Shown one piece after another: positions 58,788-64,000 of a stretch of 64,000 bases of DNA. A program made the position numbers and the translations under genes. Under the pieces are notes generated by a model. That model was not told where the DNA came from, did no database searches, and worked only from the letters and a program-made list of their open reading frames with translations. The stretch is from positions 124,001-188,000 of the forward strand of contig JAPKCI010000001.1 in assembly GCA_028823035.1 (NCBI GenBank). The letters are read 5' to 3'. This DNA is from Rubripirellula sp. (GTDB lineage Bacteria > Planctomycetota > Planctomycetia > Pirellulales > Pirellulaceae). Position 1 is the stretch's first letter; every line of letters begins with the position of its first letter.

Positions 58788-60055
58788 TCCCTGCGTACTC
58801 TCATCAACTTGCTGTGCGTCTGCCATTTTTTTATGGCTATGTCATGATTCCGGTTGCCATGCTGGTGCAAATTACCACTAGCCCGGGGCAAACGTTTGCC
58901 ATCAGTGCATTCACGCCTTACCTCCGTGAATCGCTTCAACTCAGTGATAGCCAACTCTCCTTGGCCTACATGCTTGGAACCCTGCTGGCTGCTTTTCCGC
59001 TCGCTCTGGTTGGCCCACTATCGGATCGGTTTGGCTTGCGTAGCGTCACCCTGGTCGCGATCTCGATGCTTTCAGTTGCATGTTACTTTGCCTCAACGGT
59101 TGCCAATTTTCACTCGCTGCTGGGAGCTTTTTTCCTGCTCCGTTTTCTCGGCCAGGGTTCTCTCTCCTTGCTCAGTGGCAATGCAATTTCGATGTGGTTT
59201 CGCAGTCGTATCGGACGCGTATCAGCTGTAATGAGCATCGGAACGGCCCTTGCCTTTGCATGGATTCCTGAATGGCTGAATGACTGCATCACTGTGATCG
59301 GATGGCGAGCAACCTATGAGTCCCTTGCATTGATTGTTGCTGTCACCATGTTGCCGATTGTTTTTTTTCTATTCTGCAACCGACCCGAGGACGTTGGGCA
59401 AACCGTTGATGGAACTCGGTTCACCGCACCCGAGCAGGATCTGGAATCGAGTGAGGCAGCTGCCACATCATTGACCCTCCATCAAGCGATTCGATGTCGG
59501 GCGTTCGCGATTCTGGCAGCCTGCAATACCGTTTGGGCAATGGCCGGAACCGGTATCGTCTTCTATCTGTTCACTCTCTGCGAAGATCTCGGTTTTGATG
59601 CGGATGTGCCAGCAGATCTCTTCAAAACTTTGGGACTGATGATGTTGTTGACCCAACTTGTAGGTGGGGTTCTGGCAGATTTTCTGCGACTCAATCGCCT
59701 GTTGATGCTGGGGACCGTCATGCTCAGTGCAGGGTTAGCGGCGGCTGTCTGGGGACACACCGAACTGGCTTTGCATGCATTCGCTGGACTCTTTGGGGCG
59801 GGGCAAGGGATGCTGCTAGCCGTTGGCAATGTCGTTTGGGTACGCTATTTCGGACGGGCCCACTTGGGATCCATCCGGGGAACGGTGTGGTGCTGTACGG
59901 TGGCAGGCAGTGGTTGTGGTCCCTTGCTGATGGGGATCGCCCGCGATGTTTGGGGTGGATTCGGGCCGGCGATATACCTCTTTCTTGGTCTGATGGCAGG
60001 ACTGTCACTCGTTGCGTTGCTGGCGACACCACCTGTCACTGATTCGCAGTCCTGA
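58784..60055 (+). CDS. Major facilitator superfamily (MFS) transporter
   Basis: A 423-residue protein with about 12 membrane helices. The GTG start overlaps the preceding stop (GTGATC). The N-half has the MFS loop signature (GPLSDRFGLRS) after helix 2, and the sequence FAISAFTPYLRESLQLSDSQ recalls oxalate/formate or monocarboxylate-type (OFA/MCT) carriers. The substrate is unknown. It is the third gene of the run with the small membrane protein and the methyltransferase. Confidence 0.88.
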   Translation: MIPAYSHQLAVRLPFFYGYVMIPVAMLVQITTSPGQTFAISAFTPYLRESLQLSDSQLSLAYMLGTLLAAFPLALVGPLSDRFGLRSVTLVAISMLSVACYFASTVANFHSLLGAFFLLRFLGQGSLSLLSGNAISMWFRSRIGRVSAVMSIGTALAFAWIPEWLNDCITVIGWRATYESLALIVAVTMLPIVFFLFCNRPEDVGQTVDGTRFTAPEQDLESSEAAATSLTLHQAIRCRAFAILAACNTVWAMAGTGIVFYLFTLCEDLGFDADVPADLFKTLGLMMLLTQLVGGVLADFLRLNRLLMLGTVMLSAGLAAAVWGHTELALHAFAGLFGAGQGMLLAVGNVVWVRYFGRAHLGSIRGTVWCCTVAGSGCGPLLMGIARDVWGGFGPAIYLFLGLMAGLSLVALLATPPVTDSQS

Positions 60056-60219
60056 AATTTTCTGGCTCATTCACTGATTTTCAGTACCCTCTGACAAGCA
60101 GCAGTGGGTGAAGGCAGGGTACGCTGAAGTTTTCCATCACCACTGTTCGCTGAGTCGGTGATTTGTCGCCTTCTGGCGTGGAGATCATCTTTTTCTTCTC
60201 ATTTTCAACCTGCATTCCC

Positions 60220-60855
60220 ATGTCACACCTAACAAACTGGTCCTCCGTCGGGGCATCTGCTGACCCCCCCGGCAGTAACTATCGACTGCGGATAGCACCC
60301 ATTCTGATGGTGGTGTTGTCGATCTCCTCGGGATGCTCGAAAGAAGAAATGAACCAGGCCTTGGAGAAGGCCAAGTCCAAGACACAATCGATAACTCAAT
60401 CTGCGGTTCAGGCGGTCGAAGAACAACTGCCAGAAACTGGCATGATCAACCTGAACATGACACCCTCGGCTGTCGCCATCTCAGCAGTGGATCTCGAATT
60501 GATTTCCATCGGCGATGGCCGACCCAATGTTGTCCAAATTGTCACCTACGATCCAAGCGCGTCCACTCGGTCCTATCCGGCACTTCTATTGCACGGAACG
60601 ACCGAGATATCCTCAGCATCGGCGTTAGCAGGAGAAACAGTGCTGTGTGATCTTTATTATCAGGCTACCAATTCATCACCCATCGCAATGACTAAACCGG
60701 GGGAGGCAATTGTCGTTGAATTCCAGCAGTACAAACCAGAAGACAATGCACTGACAGCAACGGTAGGTGCGGTTGCCTTGCTCGGATCAGACGATCGTAC
60801 AGTTCAGATCGAGGGTGGTGATTTTCTAGCAGTGATTCGTGGAGAGGAAAAATAG
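60220..60855 (+). CDS. Probable lipoprotein of unknown function
   Basis: A 211-residue protein from the ATG at 60220. A hydrophobic run (PILMVVLSISSGC) ends in a lipobox-like SSGC, with the Cys followed by SKEEMNQALEKAKS. The mature part is a small beta-rich domain (AVDLELISIGDGRP, TVGAVALLGSDDRTVQI). The next gene begins three bases downstream, with GAGGA inside this gene's end as its ribosome site. No enzyme motif. Confidence 0.75.
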   Translation: MSHLTNWSSVGASADPPGSNYRLRIAPILMVVLSISSGCSKEEMNQALEKAKSKTQSITQSAVQAVEEQLPETGMINLNMTPSAVAISAVDLELISIGDGRPNVVQIVTYDPSASTRSYPALLLHGTTEISSASALAGETVLCDLYYQATNSSPIAMTKPGEAIVVEFQQYKPEDNALTATVGAVALLGSDDRTVQIEGGDFLAVIRGEEK

Positions 60856-60858
60856 CTC

Positions 60859-62754
60859 ATGTTTTCTGCAAACGTTCGAAACCGTACCACGATTGTGACG
60901 CGCGAATTCACCTCGCGGATGTACTTGCTTGCCATGCTGGGTCTCGCAACATCATCCGTTATCAGCGACCCAGCGATTGGCAATCCCACAGGCAATGATC
61001 CTTCGAAACCCCTGAAAACCCACGCCACTGTCGATGGCGCCACGGCGTTAGCCAACGCACTGTATGAGATCTACAACGAGGAACTCATCCATGTCACCAA
61101 GATGTATGAAAACCGTAACAATCCAGCGAGTTTTTCGGACCGACAGATTTCCAAAACGGCAGCCCGATTATGGAAAGCAAGACGTGACGCAAAGCACCTC
61201 GAATTGATGTCTGAACCAGCTGGGGCTGATCTGAGCCGGAAACTTTTTCTGCTCGCCCATCAGATCGACCAATTTGGACTGGCCTATGCGCGAACACCAC
61301 GCGGCAGCCAAATGATGACCAAACTCACAACGAAGCTCCAACGCGAACAGCCACGGTTTCAAAAATTCCTTCAACAAGCAGCCACCAGTCTGCAAAATGG
61401 AGGTGCCCAGAATGTCTTCACAACACAGATGGAAACCAAAGGCGAAGAAAAGCGGGAAGCTCTTGTTTTCTTTCGGCCTTTGGAGCACAAGAAATACTTA
61501 CTGAACTTTGAAGTACTGCTCAGCGAAGGCGACCAGCGACAGAGGAAACAGCGGAGGACGGAGTACCTTGCCAAAGCGACCGAAAAAGTTAATACCGAGC
61601 TCGCCAGCGCGGCAGCTTCTGCAGCAGAGATGAAACGCATCTCACGGGAATTGGTCGACACTGGAGCGGCAGCACTTTCCGAAGGAGTAAAAGGCAGTGG
61701 CGTGCAAGCATTTTCCCATGTTACCGAGTTGTGGGGACAAGCCTCCGCAAATCTGACACGAGCCAATGCGATTGGCTGGATCATGACCAATCGAAATACC
61801 GAACAGATATCCAGCAAAGTTTCTAAATTAAGAACAGAAGCATTGGCTACATTGACCGCAATCATCAACTCCATTGCCACCCACACGCCGCCTGATCAGA
61901 TCCCAGCCGCCTACACCAGTCTGCTGCGGCAAATCAGCGTGCTGGATCGGCGCACCAGCGGCCGATATCAGGTGTCGGAGTCCTGCAAACCGGCTTTGGA
62001 CCTACTTGCAAAAAGAAATTCCACCTTCCCCGCCCGCATCGAGTCCTACAAAAGAGCAACCTCCGAGCCGCTGAGATGGCGGAGTAGCTTTGCCAGCCAA
62101 CAAGCCAAATATCTCTCTACCCAGTATGCGGATGCCGGCGCACTATTGATGTCGAAAGAAAAAGTCGAGAAAAGTATTCGCCCCAATTTCAATCGGACCT
62201 TGGGCGGAGAAACGGTACTGGCAGCCAAAAACTTCAACGAACCAGCCGACTGGATGGTTTATGAAGCGGCCAATCGACTGGTCGGCAAAACGGTCAGGGA
62301 AGGAAAGCTAATTCGACTTTCTCCCACCAGTCGTACCGCTGCAGTTCCCTTCCTTGACGGTCACTACGCGAACATACCTGTCACACTCCCGGTAGAAAAT
62401 GCGCTGGCCGACCTACGGACAGCTTTGCTACTTGATGACAAGCATCAAGCTTTATCCTCCGATGCCACAGAGGCGATTTCCTCCGGAGAGATGCAGGATT
62501 ACCTGGCGGTAGGTGGGACGATCCAGCAGGTTCAACTGGAATCTCTGGTCACGCGGTTTATCGCGTTCCCCGATCTTGCGATAGCACTCACCCCATTGGG
62601 TGGGCTGCCACAGCCTACAGCGGAGAACTCACCACTGGAACAAACTTGTTGGCGTTTGGACATTAGCCCAAACTGGGGGCACTCCCGTTACTTCACAGTT
62701 CGATCCCAGCAAACGCCAACAACGGGCAATCAAACAGCACAGACTGCCAACTAA
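60859..62754 (+). CDS. Exported helical protein of unknown function
   Basis: A 631-residue protein. MYLLAMLGLATSSVIS (from residue 21) is the hydrophobic part of a signal peptide. It is mostly helical with coiled-coil stretches (LYEIYNEELIHVTKMYENRNN, KRKQRRTEYLAKATEKVNTEL) and has no Cys-rich or catalytic motif. It follows the lipoprotein by three bases. The stop is four bases from the stop of the convergent gene at the right edge. Confidence 0.75.
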   Translation: MFSANVRNRTTIVTREFTSRMYLLAMLGLATSSVISDPAIGNPTGNDPSKPLKTHATVDGATALANALYEIYNEELIHVTKMYENRNNPASFSDRQISKTAARLWKARRDAKHLELMSEPAGADLSRKLFLLAHQIDQFGLAYARTPRGSQMMTKLTTKLQREQPRFQKFLQQAATSLQNGGAQNVFTTQMETKGEEKREALVFFRPLEHKKYLLNFEVLLSEGDQRQRKQRRTEYLAKATEKVNTELASAAASAAEMKRISRELVDTGAAALSEGVKGSGVQAFSHVTELWGQASANLTRANAIGWIMTNRNTEQISSKVSKLRTEALATLTAIINSIATHTPPDQIPAAYTSLLRQISVLDRRTSGRYQVSESCKPALDLLAKRNSTFPARIESYKRATSEPLRWRSSFASQQAKYLSTQYADAGALLMSKEKVEKSIRPNFNRTLGGETVLAAKNFNEPADWMVYEAANRLVGKTVREGKLIRLSPTSRTAAVPFLDGHYANIPVTLPVENALADLRTALLLDDKHQALSSDATEAISSGEMQDYLAVGGTIQQVQLESLVTRFIAFPDLAIALTPLGGLPQPTAENSPLEQTCWRLDISPNWGHSRYFTVRSQQTPTTGNQTAQTAN

Positions 62755-62758
62755 ATCT

Positions 62759-64000
62759 TTAGTGGGAATCACCACTGCTGTCACCACGCGAGTCATTTTC
62801 CATCCAGCGAGAACCGGCTCGACGGGCCTGATCCTCTCGCTCGCTGCCAGCAGCTTTCCCCATGGCATTCACCAGGAGCTGTTTCAGAGAATGACCACTG
62901 ACATCCTCATCTGACTCATGATCGCCCCACCGTTGTGCACGTCGAATCCTCTGCCACAGTTGCCGTGCATCATCAGCGTCTTCGATGTACTCAAGCTCTG
63001 TATCGATGTTGAGCGAAGTCAGGAATTGCGACCGCGTGGAATCAAAGTGTGCCGCCCGGAAACGCTGGATAACCCGGCCCACTTCTTCAAGCACTGCTCG
63101 TTGCCGTTTTAATCCGTCACGACGACGACGTGCAGCCTGTTCCAAATCTCCCCGATCTGATTCGACACCTGCCAAACGGGCAACAATTTGATCATCCGTC
63201 AGATCATCAAAGGTCTCTTCTGCCCGGCGTTTCAAGTCACTTGCCTTAAAGTCCTGCAGGGTTTCCCTGAACAATTCAATCGCTTTCTGGTAGTGTGACC
63301 CCCGAGGATCTTCGATGTCACTGACTCGGCGTTCTGCCTCTTCCGCCGACTCGAGAATGTAATCGAGGGTTTGCAGGGTTTGAGCACGCTGCTGGGTAAG
63401 TCGTTCCGTGAGTTTTATTTTCTCTGGCAGACCACAGTCGTCAGCAACACGATCTCGCTTGCGTTGCAGTTCCTCCATTACAACATCAAGTGAGCGTCGA
63501 TCTTCCGCTATGATTTTCCTCATCTGATCCGGCGTTTGTTTTAGAAAATCATAGCCTTGCCTCGCTTTATTGAATTCGATGTAGCGGGCCAGCCAGCGAT
63601 CAATACGACGAGTCAGTCCCCGCCTTTTGTATTCCGTTCCGCCATACCCACAGTCGTACAGATATTGAAACAGAGCACTTGCTTCGTAGGCGGGAAGTTT
63701 TCGGACGGCATCCTGATCGATTTCATGCTGATTGGACTCGCCCCTCTCAAGTGCCACTTCGGCGATCGCTGCCCGATTTGACAAATCAACAAATTGAGCA
63801 TCATCCTGCAACCGACTCTCAACTTCGGCGGACACCTGGTTTTGCGAAACAATCGCAGCATCCAGAAGATCGTTGGCCTTCACCAATGCTGCTTCGGACA
63901 CAATGCGGTTACTGCGTAACTGCTTCAGCTCTCCCTGCAGCCCGCGAGCCTCATCTTCCTTTTGTAACAATACCACTGAAATCGCTGACTGGACCTCTTT
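62759..64000 (-). CDS. Coiled-coil protein, 5' end cut by window edge
   Basis: An open frame runs to the right edge; the GTG at 63976 may be internal since codons before it stay open. At least 413 residues are visible. Long heptad stretches (GLQGELKQLRSNRI, VMEELQRKRDRVAD, RRDGLKRQRAVLEEVGRV) imply a coiled coil. A short globular part (EASALFQYLYDCGYGGTEY, then RRGLTRRIDRWLARYIEFN) is followed by an acidic Ser-rich tail. It could be part of a membrane or cell-division complex; I do not recognise the family. Confidence 0.75.
   Translation of the reverse strand, partial: KEVQSAISVVLLQKEDEARGLQGELKQLRSNRIVSEAALVKANDLLDAAIVSQNQVSAEVESRLQDDAQFVDLSNRAAIAEVALERGESNQHEIDQDAVRKLPAYEASALFQYLYDCGYGGTEYKRRGLTRRIDRWLARYIEFNKARQGYDFLKQTPDQMRKIIAEDRRSLDVVMEELQRKRDRVADDCGLPEKIKLTERLTQQRAQTLQTLDYILESAEEAERRVSDIEDPRGSHYQKAIELFRETLQDFKASDLKRRAEETFDDLTDDQIVARLAGVESDRGDLEQAARRRRDGLKRQRAVLEEVGRVIQRFRAAHFDSTRSQFLTSLNIDTELEYIEDADDARQLWQRIRRAQRWGDHESDEDVSGHSLKQLLVNAMGKAAGSEREDQARRAGSRWMENDSRGDSSGDSH

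Overview
The window reads as chromosomal DNA from a planctomycete, most likely a member of the Pirellulaceae. The diagnosis rests on several hallmark families in one place: a planctomycete cytochrome c/DUF1549/DUF1553 protein paired with a DUF1501 Tat-exported protein (49.6-53.5 kb), a multi-haem-like cytochrome c/DUF6797/cupredoxin chain (7.7-10.8 kb), secreted PQQ-type propellers, giant secreted proteins, twin ExbD genes followed by a TPR-like protein, and Gfo/Idh/MocA oxidoreductases with Tat signals. Base composition looks moderate (a little over half G+C by eye) and even. I see no rRNA, tRNA, CRISPR array, insertion sequence, phage gene or recognisable transcription factor.

Layout. 1-5.7 kb (minus strand): a sialic-acid type operon transcribed right to left: N-acetylneuraminate lyase, a kelch mutarotase fused to a sodium/solute symporter, an AGE-family epimerase, and then a Gfo/Idh/MocA oxidoreductase cut by the left edge. 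5.8-7.5 kb: a DNA methyltransferase with a GIY-YIG-like tail. 7.7-16.3 kb (minus): three exported proteins, one a cytochrome c-to-cupredoxin chain and one a PQQ propeller with an embedded methyltransferase-like fold. 17-21.8 kb (plus): a DnaQ-like exonuclease with BRCT domain, a lipase-like hydrolase and a 658-residue protein that resembles the DUF5682/EreA/TIKI group. 21.8-31.3 kb (minus): an exported protein, a 2110-residue secreted giant, BioF and a HIT hydrolase. 31.9-35.8 kb: HEAT-like protein and DNase I-like phosphatase (plus), then a membrane-anchored VWA protein with a coupled partner (minus). 36-45 kb: MetK, a metallophosphoesterase, PepT, a PolB-type exonuclease, a 1270-residue secreted glycosidase-like protein and a membrane protein. 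45-48.8 kb (minus): two ExbD proteins, a TPR-like exported protein and a stand-alone LigD-phosphoesterase-like protein. 48.9-53.5 kb (plus): methyltransferase, DUF1549/1553, DUF1501. 53.5-56.4 kb (minus): NagB, an HD phosphohydrolase and a zinc-ribbon membrane protein. 56.4-62.7 kb (plus): TrmL, a small membrane protein, an RsmB/RsmF-type methyltransferase, an MFS transporter, a lipoprotein and an exported protein. The right edge cuts a coiled-coil protein.

How it fits together. The lyase, mutarotase/transporter and epimerase would take sialic acid from outside the cell to pyruvate plus ManNAc and then GlcNAc; NagB, 48 kb away, would finish hexosamine breakdown. The kinase and deacetylase that would connect them are not in the window. 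Most other genes are housekeeping (metK, trmL, rsmF-like, bioF, pepT) or exported proteins of unknown role. The best leads for new biology are the kelch-symporter fusion, the methyltransferase with GIY-YIG-like tail, the propeller with an embedded Rossmann fold, the 2110-residue giant, and the tandem-repeat-built signal peptide at 40.5 kb. All functions are inferred by reading motifs; no database search was possible.
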